From the NCBI GenBank assembly GCA_030654635.1, contig JAURXE010000318.1, positions 1 to 12,129 on the forward strand: a DNA stretch of 12,129 nucleotides, written 5' to 3'. The position numbers were made by a program, and so were the translations under genes. Position 1 is the first letter of the stretch, and each line of letters opens with the position of its first letter. Shown piece by piece: positions 1 to 7,100 of the stretch. This DNA is from Pseudomonas sp. (lineage in GTDB: Bacteria; Pseudomonadota; Gammaproteobacteria; Pseudomonadales; Pseudomonadaceae). The notes beneath the pieces were generated by a model that ran no database searches, was not told where the DNA came from, and was given only the letters and a program-made list of their open reading frames with translations.

Positions 1-29
1 GTGTACACGGCGGTATTGGCTTGAGTCAT
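1..29 (-). CDS. pckA: Phosphoenolpyruvate carboxykinase (ATP), N-terminal fragment only
   Basis: Only the first nine codons and two bases are present; the gene runs off the left edge. Reading the minus strand from the ATG at 29 gives MTQANTAVY followed by a partial codon. This is the characteristic N-terminus of Pseudomonas ATP-dependent PckA (MTQAN.AVYT in remembered family members). PckA converts oxaloacetate and ATP to phosphoenolpyruvate and CO2, the entry step of gluconeogenesis in the cytoplasm. A Shine-Dalgarno GGGGA lies at 39-35 with 5 bases to the ATG. pckA next to hslO is the usual Pseudomonas arrangement, which supports the call despite the short fragment. Catalytic motifs lie outside the window, so integrity cannot be judged. 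Confidence 0.8.
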
Positions 30-41
30 GCGGGTCCCCGT

Positions 42-95
42 CGGCCAGTGGCCGAGTCCTCCAGTCGTGATGTAGTGCCTAGAACCGGCCACTAC
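42..95 (-). promoter_or_regulatory. pckA 5' leader with mutually exclusive hairpins
   Basis: In the pckA leader RNA (minus strand) three stems share sequence. Hairpin 1 pairs GTAGTG (95-90) with CACTAC (77-72), and can add CC/GG past a bulged G. Hairpin 2 pairs AGTGGCCG (93-86) with CGGCCACT (54-47), 8 perfect base pairs. Hairpin 3 pairs CGGCC (54-50) with GGCCG (46-42) around an ACT loop, ending two bases before the Shine-Dalgarno (39-35). Hairpin 2 excludes both 1 and 3, while 1 and 3 can coexist. That is the geometry of a switch between an open and a partly closed ribosome site. The stems are seen directly; regulation is inference. No known riboswitch family was recognised. Confidence 0.4.
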
Positions 96-115
96 AACGG
101 AAAAATTTGTCGGCA

Positions 116-121
116 ATTATG
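116..121 (-). promoter_or_regulatory. Possible pckA -10 element; notes on the 30-230 intergenic region
   Basis: CATAAT on the minus strand matches the sigma-70 -10 consensus at 5 of 6 positions. It would start transcription near 109, just ahead of the foldable leader. No convincing -35 lies 16-18 bases upstream, so an activator would be needed. It sits in a near-palindrome (GGCATAATTGCC read on this strand). The rest of 124-230 is AT-richer than the genes and holds one more short palindrome, GGCCC-TTA-GGGCC at 173-185. That could be a weak hslO terminator but has no T-tract. Confidence 0.3.
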
Positions 122-230
122 CCAGAAATCGCGAATATGAGCGAAAAACACTCAGAACCCGCGCCAATCCTGGGCCCTTAGGGCCGCAGGCGAACAAACT
201 GCGCAGACCTAAACGTTAAGTAAGTGTTGA

Positions 231-1118
231 TTAGTGTCGAGTTTCAGCGGCCCCTTCACTGCCACCCCCGGCGAACAATTGGGCTACGTCGGCGGCATCA
301 AACGAGTAGCACTGATTGCAAAACTGGCAATCGATGACGATGGCACCACCGCGCTCAGTCAAGAGCTGCTCGGCATCGGCCTGCCCTAAGCTGACCAGCG
401 CATTGGCCGAACGTTCCCGCGAGCAGCTGCACCGAAAACTAAACGGACTGGGCTCAAACAGCCGCACCGGCTCTTGGTGATAGAGCCGGTGCAGCAAGGT
501 TTCGTTGTCCAGCGCGAGCAGCTCTTCGGTGCTCAGGGTGCTGGCCAGAGTCACCAGGTGCTCCCAGTTATGGGCCCGATCGTCGCTGTCAGGCAGCCGA
601 TCAGCCGGTAATTGTTGGAGCATAAAACCGCGGGCGCGGCGGCCATCGGCCTGCAACCGGAACCGCGTCGAGAGTTGCTCGGAAGCTTCAAAATAAGCAG
701 ACAAGCAGGCGGCCAAATCCACCCCATCAAGAGCCACTATGCCTTGATAACGCTGGCCGCCAGTCGGGTCGACGGTGATCGCCAGCATGCCTTCGGGCAT
801 CAACTCATGCAGGCCGGCGTCGGGGCTGATCTGCTCGGCGTGATAACGGGCAATGCCGCGCAACTCACGGTTGCTCGAACACTCGACCATCAGCAGCGGC
901 ACCGCGCCGGTGGAGCGTGCTTGCAGAATCAGCAGACCATCAAATTTAAGGGTGCCGACCAGCAAGGCGGCGGCGGCCAGCACCTCGCCTAGTAACTGGG
1001 CGACGGCCGGCGGGTACGGGTGTTTGGCCAAGACATGCTGATAACTGGCGTCGAGGGCGACCAGTTCGCCACGCACATCGCACTCATCAAACAGAAATCG
1101 CTGGGAAAAATCAGACAT
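231..1118 (-). CDS. hslO: Hsp33 redox-regulated chaperone (holdase)
   Basis: 295 residues, the usual Hsp33 length. Hsp33 is a cytoplasmic holdase that is inactive while its cysteines bind zinc; oxidation releases the zinc, forms disulfides and unfolds a linker to expose client-binding surface. The N-terminal core is well conserved ([15 protein letters not shown] near residues 8-22, then [13 protein letters not shown] and [10 protein letters not shown]). The C-terminal redox switch is complete: CSC at Cys230/Cys232, 31 residues, then CQFC at Cys264/Cys267, the family pattern CxC-X27-32-CxxC. A further cysteine, Cys270, follows directly, where relatives usually have another residue. The ATG at 1118 is chosen over an upstream TTG (1163) because MSDFSQRF is the family start. 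Its Shine-Dalgarno is weak. hslR lies 128 bases upstream on the same strand, and pckA follows downstream. Confidence 0.95.
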   Translation of the reverse strand: MSDFSQRFLFDECDVRGELVALDASYQHVLAKHPYPPAVAQLLGEVLAAAALLVGTLKFDGLLILQARSTGAVPLLMVECSSNRELRGIARYHAEQISPDAGLHELMPEGMLAITVDPTGGQRYQGIVALDGVDLAACLSAYFEASEQLSTRFRLQADGRRARGFMLQQLPADRLPDSDDRAHNWEHLVTLASTLSTEELLALDNETLLHRLYHQEPVRLFEPSPFSFRCSCSRERSANALVSLGQADAEQLLTERGGAIVIDCQFCNQCYSFDAADVAQLFAGGGSEGAAETRH

Positions 1119-1188
1119 GCCAGTTTCGCTATGTTCGGCTCGGGTCGGCGATTTTAGGCGCAAACCACCGGACCACCAAGCGCCGGTT

Positions 1189-1220
1189 ATCTATCGGGGT
1201 GGCTGACGAAATCTATCAGG
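1189..1220 (-). promoter_or_regulatory. Possible heat-shock (sigma-32-like) promoter of hslO
   Basis: On the minus strand CCTGATA (1220-1214) matches the sigma-32 -35 consensus CTTGAAA at 5 of 7 positions. It is followed 14 bases later by CCCCGATA starting at 1199, which shares the CCCC core of the sigma-32 -10 (CCCCATnT) but departs after it. The position, 71 or more bases upstream of the hslO ATG and downstream of hslR, is suitable for a gene of this function. The same stretch carries two direct copies of GATAGAT exactly 22 bases apart (1217-1211 and 1195-1189), so it could instead be a protein-binding site. Confidence 0.25.
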
Positions 1221-1246
1221 CCGCACCAACGGTACGAACCAGGTCG

Positions 1247-1651
1247 CTATTGCTCCTGCGCATCGCGAAAACCATGGATCTGCCGACGCTGCTTCTTGGT
1301 TGGCCGGCCTTCGGTGGTCATGCCCAATGCGCCGGCCTTACGCAGGGCCGCCGCCTGCTCGCGGCGGACAATGCTCTCGGCGGTTTCCGTATACAGTTGC
1401 TGCGCCTCGCTGGCCCCCCGGCGCGCCGAAGACAAGGCCTCAACCCGCACCAGGCGCTCCTCGAAGCCTTGGCGAATCAGCAACTCATCGCCGACCTTTG
1501 GCTCTTTGCTGGGTTTGCAGCGTTCTCCATGGCAATGCACCTTGCCACCCTCGATGGCCGCCTTGGCCAAGGCGCGGGTCTTGAAAAATCGCGCCGCCCA
1601 CAGCCACTTGTCCAAGCGAATTTTGTCGTCCACAGACGGTTTTAAAGCCAT
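1247..1651 (-). CDS. hslR: Hsp15, S4-domain ribosome-associated heat-shock protein
   Basis: 134 residues. Hsp15 binds stalled 50S subunits that still carry a peptidyl-tRNA and helps recycle them. The S4 RNA-binding fold begins at about residue 11 with IRLDKWLWAARFFKTRALA and continues through AIEGGKVHCHGERCKPSKEPKVGDEL (residues 32-57). A basic C-terminal tail follows (RREQAA...GRPTKKQRRQIHGF, residues 96-128), all typical of the family. The ATG at 1651 is preferred to an in-frame start at 1723. MALKPSVDDKIRLDKWLW fits the family N-terminus, and AGAGG-type Shine-Dalgarno sequence sits about 6 bases upstream (CTTGAGAGGG before TTTTTC). The extra residues of the longer reading look like translated leader. 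The gene diverges from rimA and lies upstream of hslO in the same direction, so some cotranscription is possible. Confidence 0.93.
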   Translation of the reverse strand: MALKPSVDDKIRLDKWLWAARFFKTRALAKAAIEGGKVHCHGERCKPSKEPKVGDELLIRQGFEERLVRVEALSSARRGASEAQQLYTETAESIVRREQAAALRKAGALGMTTEGRPTKKQRRQIHGFRDAQEQ

Positions 1652-1716
1652 GAAAAACCCTCTCAAGGTGAAGGGACTGAGCGCTAAACTGGCGATCAAT
1701 AAAAAACTTGTTGCTA

Positions 1717-1734
1717 GGCTCACACCAATGAGCC
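1717..1734. repeat. 6-bp inverted repeat in the hslR/rimA divergent promoter region
   Basis: GGCTCA (1717-1722) and TGAGCC (1729-1734) form a perfect inverted repeat around a 6-base spacer. It lies in the 118-base region between the divergent hslR and rimA genes, 36 bases before the rimA start codon. The symmetry and place suit an operator. As a hairpin it would be short and has no T-tract, so a terminator is unlikely. I saw no convincing -35/-10 pair for rimA here. For hslR the minus strand has a loose TTGGTG / TTTTAT-like pair. Confidence 0.3.
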
Positions 1735-1769
1735 CACGTTAGTCTGGTGAACCGTACCTTGGAGCTATT

Positions 1770-2549
1770 GTGACCACTCAATTTCCTGAATCACTGACCA
1801 CCATAGCCTGCCAGGGTTGCCAGTCCGGCAAAGACCTCGCCTTTGATTTCGCCTACGCTTTCCAGCCGATTGTCGACCTGCGCAACCAGTCCGTCTTTGC
1901 CCACGAGGCATTGATACGCGGCAGCAATGGCGAAGGGGCGCTCTCGGTACTCAGCCAAGTCAACGATGATAACCGCTACCGCTTCGACCAGCGCTGCCGC
2001 ACCACCGCAATTGCTCAAGCCTCAGCGCTCGGGATGCAAACTTACCTCTCAATCAACTTCCTGCCGAATGCCGTGTACCGGCCGGAGTTATGCATCCGCA
2101 GCACATTGGAAGCAGCCAGAATGCATAACTTCCCACTGGACAAGCTGATCTTCGAAACCATTGAAACCGAGCAACTGGGCAGTAATCAGCACCTGACCAA
2201 CATTCTGCGCGAATACAAGGAGTTCGGTTTCAAGACCGCCATTGATGACTTTGGCGCCGGTTATTCGGGCCTTAATCTGCTGGCGGACTTTCAGCCTGAC
2301 CTGATTAAGTTGGATATGGCACTGATCCGCAACATCGACCGCGACAATGCGCGCCAGGCCATCGTGCGCGGCATTGTCTCAATCTGTGCAGACCTAAACG
2401 TGACGGTGATCGCCGAGGGCATTGAAACAGCCGCCGAGCGGGACTTCCTCGCAGACTGCGGGATCTACCTAATGCAGGGCTACTGGTTTGCCAAACCTAA
2501 GTTTAAAAGTCTGCCTGAAATCCCCCAGGGGGCTTGGCAGCGCACTTAA
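1770..2549 (+). CDS. rimA: RimA-type cyclic-di-GMP phosphodiesterase (stand-alone EAL protein)
   Basis: 259 residues, almost entirely one EAL domain (about 25-245). It should hydrolyse c-di-GMP to pGpG in the cytoplasm. The catalytic set is complete: EAL signature Glu46-Ala-Leu48, Asn96 (LSINFLP), Glu129/Glu132 region (IFETIE), Asp159-Asp160 (DDFGAGYSG), Lys180 (LIKLD), Glu216 (AEGIET) and Gln236 (MQGYWF). The EAL sequence resembles the EAL halves of BLUF-EAL proteins, but no BLUF domain is present. A short N-terminal tail carries a Cys14-x-x-Cys17 pair. Translation starts at GTG 1770 with GGAG at 1761-1764 and a 5-base gap. Position directly before rimB and rimK matches the rimABK system of P. 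fluorescens, where RimA lowers local c-di-GMP and affects RimK activity. The symbol rests on this context as well as the domain. Confidence 0.87.
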   Translation: MTTQFPESLTTIACQGCQSGKDLAFDFAYAFQPIVDLRNQSVFAHEALIRGSNGEGALSVLSQVNDDNRYRFDQRCRTTAIAQASALGMQTYLSINFLPNAVYRPELCIRSTLEAARMHNFPLDKLIFETIETEQLGSNQHLTNILREYKEFGFKTAIDDFGAGYSGLNLLADFQPDLIKLDMALIRNIDRDNARQAIVRGIVSICADLNVTVIAEGIETAAERDFLADCGIYLMQGYWFAKPKFKSLPEIPQGAWQRT

Positions 2550-2591
2550 TAAAAATTGCCGAGCCAATAGCGCGGAACCTACAAGTGCGCT

Positions 2592-2600
2592 TGTTATAAT
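2592..2600 (+). promoter_or_regulatory. Extended -10 promoter ahead of rimB
   Basis: TGTTATAAT is a perfect extended -10 element (TGnTATAAT). The -35 position 17 bases upstream shows no consensus hexamer, as is common for extended -10 promoters. Transcription would start near 2607, giving a leader of roughly 35 bases before the rimB GTG. It lies in the 91-base gap between rimA and rimB, so rimBK can probably be transcribed separately from rimA. Confidence 0.6.
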
Positions 2601-2640
2601 GCCCGACTAAAATGCTGAAACCCTTTGTGGAAAGCCTGCA

Positions 2641-3153
2641 GTGAAGACTTTCGACCACCTCACAGTGATTGGCCTGCGTGAATGGGTCGCCCTTCCCGAC
2701 CTCGGCGTGGCCAGCCTGCGCGCGAAGATCGACACTGGTGCCAGCACCTCGACCCTGCACGCCACGGACATCCAAGTGTTCGAATGCAATGGCGCCGACT
2801 GGCTGCGTTTTACCGCGCACTTCGGCAGCCGGACAAAATTACGCGACCAGCGCTGCGAAGCGCAGTTGGTCGCCCGGAAAATCATTAAAAGCTCCACCGG
2901 CCACATCCAGACCCGCTACGTGATCCGCACTCAACTGAGCCTGGGTGACCGCACCTGGCCGGTAGACTTCACCCTGACCTGCCGCAAAGCCATGCGCTAC
3001 CGCCTGCTGATCGGCGCCAAGGCGCTGATCGACGGGCAATTGGTGGTCAATCCGGCGCTTACTTATATTCAAGACAAGCCGACAGCCTCGGCCCCTATTC
3101 AACACGAGCCGGCGCTGCCGGCACTTATTTCTTGCGCTACAGGTGTTAAATGA
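2641..3153 (+). CDS. rimB: RimB, retropepsin-like (ATP-dependent zinc protease family) protein
   Basis: 170 residues, one domain of the family often labelled ATP-dependent zinc protease but built like a retropepsin half. The aspartic-protease motif Asp31-Thr-Gly-Ala34 lies in [15 protein letters not shown]. The conserved opening [12 protein letters not shown] (11-22) and the later LLIGAKAL (122-129) with VVNPALTY complete the family pattern. In P. fluorescens RimB opposes RimK by removing glutamates from the C-terminus of ribosomal protein S6 (RpsF). The start is GTG at 2641 with GGAAAG at 2629-2634, 6 bases upstream. An upstream ATG at 2612 is in another frame and stops at 2644. The tail after residue 145 is Pro/Ala-rich and less conserved. 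The stop overlaps the rimK start by 4 bases (ATGA), indicating translational coupling and matched dosage of the opposing pair. Confidence 0.88.
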   Translation: MKTFDHLTVIGLREWVALPDLGVASLRAKIDTGASTSTLHATDIQVFECNGADWLRFTAHFGSRTKLRDQRCEAQLVARKIIKSSTGHIQTRYVIRTQLSLGDRTWPVDFTLTCRKAMRYRLLIGAKALIDGQLVVNPALTYIQDKPTASAPIQHEPALPALISCATGVK

Positions 3154-4055
3154 AAATCGCTGTGCTGTCGCGTAACCCGCGCTTGTATTCCACCCGCCGC
3201 CTCGTTGAGGCCGGCCAGCAACGCGGCCATGAGATGGTGGTGATCGACACCCTACGCGCCTATATGAACATCGCCAGCCACAAGCCGCAGATTCACTACC
3301 GTGGTAAGCCGCTGGAAGGCTTCGATGCGGTGATCCCCCGCATCGGCGCCTCGGTGACTTTTTATGGCTGCGCGGTGTTGCGCCAATTCGAGATGATGGG
3401 GGTGTTCCCGCTCAACGAGTCGGTGGCCATCGCCCGCTCGCGGGACAAGCTGCGCGCTCTGCAACTGCTGTCGCGGCGCGGTATCGGTTTGCCGGTGACC
3501 GGCTTTGCCCACTCCCCGGACGACATTCCCGACCTGATCGAAATGGTCAACGGCGCGCCCCTGGTGATTAAAGTGCTGGAGGGCACCCAGGGCATCGGCG
3601 TGGTGATGTGCGAAACCTCGACCGCCGCCGAGTCAGTGATCGAAGCCTTTATGGGCCTCAAGCAAGACATCATGGTTCAGGAATACATCAAGGAAGCTGG
3701 CGGCGCTGATATCCGCTGCTTCGTGGTCGGCGACAAGGTGATCGCGGCTATGAAGCGCCAGGCCAAACCCGGCGAGTTCCGCTCCAACCTGCACCGCGGC
3801 GGCACCGCCAGCCTGATCAAAATCACCCCGGAAGAACGTATGACCGCCATCCGCGCCGCCAAGGTGATGGGCCTGAGCGTCGCCGGGGTGGATATTTTGC
3901 GCTCCAACCACGGCCCCCTAGTGATGGAGGTCAACTCCTCGCCAGGCCTGGAGGGCATCGAAACCACCACCAGCAAGGATGTTGCCGGGATCATTATTCA
4001 GTACATCGAAAAATCCGGCGGCCCCAACCTGACCCGCACCAAGGGCACGGGCTGA
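3150..4055 (+). CDS. rimK: RimK, ribosomal protein S6:glutamate ligase (ATP-grasp)
   Basis: 301 residues, full length. RimK uses ATP to add glutamates to the C-terminus of ribosomal protein S6 (RpsF), changing ribosome composition and, in Pseudomonas, motility, virulence and surface behaviour. Its activity is reported to respond to c-di-GMP and to RimA and RimB. An N-terminal lobe (1-95) precedes the ATP-grasp domain. Visible elements are SRDK (97-100), [15 protein letters not shown] (137-151, glycine-rich ATP loop with Lys141), MVQEYIKE (175-182), ADIRCFVVG (186-194), RSNLHRGG (211-218), and the metal-binding set Asp248, Glu260 and Asn262 in VDILRS / [17 protein letters not shown] 3150 overlaps the rimB stop, with AGGTG at 3141-3145 as ribosome site. 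Nothing is missing. The gene ends one base before a large inverted repeat. Confidence 0.97.
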   Translation: MKIAVLSRNPRLYSTRRLVEAGQQRGHEMVVIDTLRAYMNIASHKPQIHYRGKPLEGFDAVIPRIGASVTFYGCAVLRQFEMMGVFPLNESVAIARSRDKLRALQLLSRRGIGLPVTGFAHSPDDIPDLIEMVNGAPLVIKVLEGTQGIGVVMCETSTAAESVIEAFMGLKQDIMVQEYIKEAGGADIRCFVVGDKVIAAMKRQAKPGEFRSNLHRGGTASLIKITPEERMTAIRAAKVMGLSVAGVDILRSNHGPLVMEVNSSPGLEGIETTTSKDVAGIIIQYIEKSGGPNLTRTKGTG

Positions 4056-4056
4056 C

Positions 4057-4120
4057 GGCGTAGGGTGGGCTCAAGCCCAGTGGTGGCCTCTTCGCTGCGC
4101 TCAGGAGTCCACCCTACGCC
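4057..4120. repeat. Extragenic palindromic repeat between convergent rimK and GGDEF/EAL gene
   Basis: GGCGTAGGGTGG (4057-4068) and CCACCCTACGCC (4109-4120) are a perfect 12-bp inverted repeat enclosing 40 bases. Inside are a smaller hairpin GGGCT-CA-AGCCC (4067-4078), which competes with the end of the long stem, and a TCGCTGCGCTC core. The GTAGGGTGGGCT...AGCCC outline is familiar from many pseudomonad genomes as a dispersed extragenic element. It could act as a bidirectional terminator or mRNA-stabilising stem for two convergent genes, although there is no T-tract. The right arm contains the stop codon (TAG, 4116-4114) of the minus-strand gene. A diverged relative is at 9380-9411. Confidence 0.8.
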
Positions 4121-7100
4121 CCCGCCTGCTGCTGCAACCAATCGAGAAAGGCCGCTTCTGCCAGTGGTTTGCTAAACAGATAACCCTGGCCAATGGCGCA
4201 GCCGCGCTCACGCAGAAACGCCAGCTGCTCTGGGTTTTCGATGCCTTCAGCGACGCATTCCAAGTCGAGGTTATGGGCGATCAGCAAGATGGTTTCCACC
4301 AACATGCGGTCGCTGAGATCGCCTTGCAGGTCGTGAATAAAACTCCGGTCGACCTTCAGCCGATCCAGCGGCAAGCGCTTGAGGTAGGTCAGCGATGAGT
4401 AGCCGGTGCCAAAATCGTCGATAGCAAAACGTACGCCCAAGTCCTTCAAACCCTGCATGGCCTGGATACATTGCTCAACGTCCTCGAGCAACACGCTTTC
4501 GGTAATTTCCAGCTCCAGCGCGCTGGCGGCCAAGCCGTGACGTTGCAGACAGGCGCTGACCTGCGCCACCACATCAACTTGGCGTAATTGCCGTGGGCTG
4601 AGGTTCACTGCCAGCACCAGCTCCGGCCATTGCGGCTGCCAGCGCGCCAGCGCTGCACAGGCCTGCTCCAGCACCCAATCGCCGAGCTCAAGAATCAGTC
4701 CGGTTTCTTCGGCCAGAGGGATAAATTGCTCCGGCGAGATGGCACCGCGCTGCGGGTGTTGCCAGCGCAGCAACACCTCGGCGCCGATCACCCGATTATC
4801 GGCCAGCGCCAACTGCGGCTGAAACACTAGGTACAGCTGATTGCGCACGATGGCCTGGCGCAATTCGCTTTGCATCAGCAGGCGCTGGTCGATGGCCGCC
4901 TGCATCTCTTTGGCAAAAAAGTGCAGGCCATTGCGACCACTTTGTTTGGCCTGATACATGGCGGTGTCGGCTTGCTTGAGCGCATCGGCGGCGGCCTGAC
5001 CCGGCAGCGGATGCAAGCTGATGCCGATGCTGGCGCTGATCGACAGCTCGTGGCCATCAATCAGATAACTGCCAAGCAGGCAGTCGAGCAGCTTCTCGCC
5101 TATCTCGGCAGCCCGTTCGGCGGCCCCCTCCAGATTGTCGGCCAGGGCCTCCAGCAACACCACGAACTCATCGCCACCGATCCGTGCCAAGGTATCTTCG
5201 GCCCGCAGGCAGGCTGCCAAGCGGGCGCTGACCTCACGCAGCAAGGTGTCGCCCACCGGGTGACCAAGGCTGTCGTTGACGGTTTTAAAGTGATCCAAAT
5301 CGATAAACAGCAAGGCGCCAAAGCGTCGTTCACGTTGCTCGCGAACGATGGCGTGCTGCAGGCGATCAGACAATAAACGGCGGTTCGGCAGCCCTGTGAG
5401 CTCATCGCTAAAAGCCAGGCGCTCGATCTCTTTCTGATAGCGCTGGCGCTCGGAAATGTCGGTAACGCTCAGGCGAATCAACGGTCGCTGCTGACTCGGC
5501 AAACGCACCAGGCTCACTTCGCAAGGCCGTATGCGCCCCGCAGCGTCACGCAGCAACCAATCAAACACCGGCACTGCACCGGCCAGCGCGGCCTTTGCAT
5601 GGCTGCGCCCCAGCTGCCAGGAGTCACGGCCATTGGCCTGCAACTTGGGGCTGTAATCGGTCGGCATGGTGCCCAACAGTTGCTCGCGCGGGGCACCGAA
5701 TAGCCGCACGGCATTGTCATTGACCTCAATGATGCCGCGCTCGGTATCAAACAGCAGAATCGCCTCGGGGGCGTGCTCGACCAGAATTTGATAACGCGCC
5801 TCGGCCTCATGCCGTGCACTGATGTCCTCGATCAATGCCAGACAGGCCTCCAGCGCCCCATCTGCATTGCGCACTGCGCGCAGGCTCAAGCGCACATAAA
5901 CACTGCTGGCATCGCCACGCACAAAGCGCTTGTCCAGCTCGTAGTCATCTCGGTTACCCGCCCGCACAGCATCAAACAACGGTATTTCAAGGAGCAAATC
6001 ATCGGCATGGGTAATCGCCGCCCAACTGCTTTGGCGCAAGGTATCGGCACTGCGCGCGAGAATCTGGCAGAGCTTGTTGTTGACCTGCAACCACTGCCCC
6101 TGCGGACCAATCATGGCCATGCCGATCAGCGGCGCGTCGAAGAACATGCGCAGCCATTCATCGCGATCATGCAGTTGTTTTTGCGCCAGTTTGCGCGCCG
6201 AAATATCTTGAAGCGCTCCGTAAATGCGCACCACCTGCTGCTCGTGCTGCTCGCAAAAACCCTTGATCCGCAACCAGCGTGGAGTGCCGCGTGCGCTGAG
6301 CAGGTGCGCCTCAAGGTCAAACGGCTGCGGCGACAGCAAGACGCTCGCCAAGGTGGCTTCGATGCGCTCCCGGCCCTCGGTATCGAAATAGCTCAGGGCC
6401 TGATTGAGGTCTGGCGTCGGACCGCCAGAGTCCAGCTCATAGAGGCGGAAAGTGCCCTCACTCCAAAACATATCGCGGCCGGGCAAATTCAGCACCCAGC
6501 CACCGATATCGGCAATTGCCTCAGTTTGTGCGAGTAACTGCGCTTGCCGTAATAGCTCTTCGCGCTGCTTACGCAACGCACGGTTTTGCCGCTCACGGGC
6601 GCTGACATCGTGCTGTATGCCGACGTAATGGCTGATGCCCTGGGCGTCGTGCATGGGCGTCAAGCTGAGCTCATTCCAGAACGCGCGACCGTCTTTGCGA
6701 TAGTTACGCAGCACCACCTGACAGGAGTCGCCGCGCTGCAAGGCCGCCCGCACTGGGGCCAGCGCGGCTTGCCGCGATGCCTGGCCCTGCAGCTGGCGAC
6801 AATTGCGCCCAAGCATTTCGCTGGCCGAGTAACCACTGATCCGCTCAAAGGCCGGATTGCAATAAATCAGCGGGAAATCGGCCTGCCGCGCGTCGCTGAT
6901 ACTGATCCCCAGCGGGCAGGCCTGCAGCACCGAGTTGGCCAGCGCCAACTGCTGCTGCATCTGCGCGCTGCGGGCCAAGGCCTGACGTAAATCGCTCAGA
7001 CTACGACCAACCAACAAAGTGGCGCAGAGCAACAACAGCCCACTCAGGTGCAGCCCGGTGCGTTGCGGGTCGAGCCAGGCATCAACCGCATTTACCCCCT

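Noticed and set aside
110..130. Possible sigma-54 promoter (TGGC...TTGC) for pckA
   Set aside because: Only 4 bases separate the two halves, while sigma-54 sites need about 7; it fits a plain -10 better.
173..185. GGCCC-TTA-GGGCC hairpin as an intrinsic terminator of hslO
   Set aside because: The stem is 5 bp and no T-tract follows on either strand; noted only within the intergenic description.
1118..1163. Longer Hsp33 start at TTG 1163
   Set aside because: The 15 added residues do not resemble Hsp33 N-termini, whereas MSDFSQRF does.
5773..6537. 254-residue plus-strand frame inside the PAS region of the large signalling gene
   Set aside because: Low-complexity Gln/His/Arg-rich shadow of the PAS3/PAS4 coding sequence, with no motifs.
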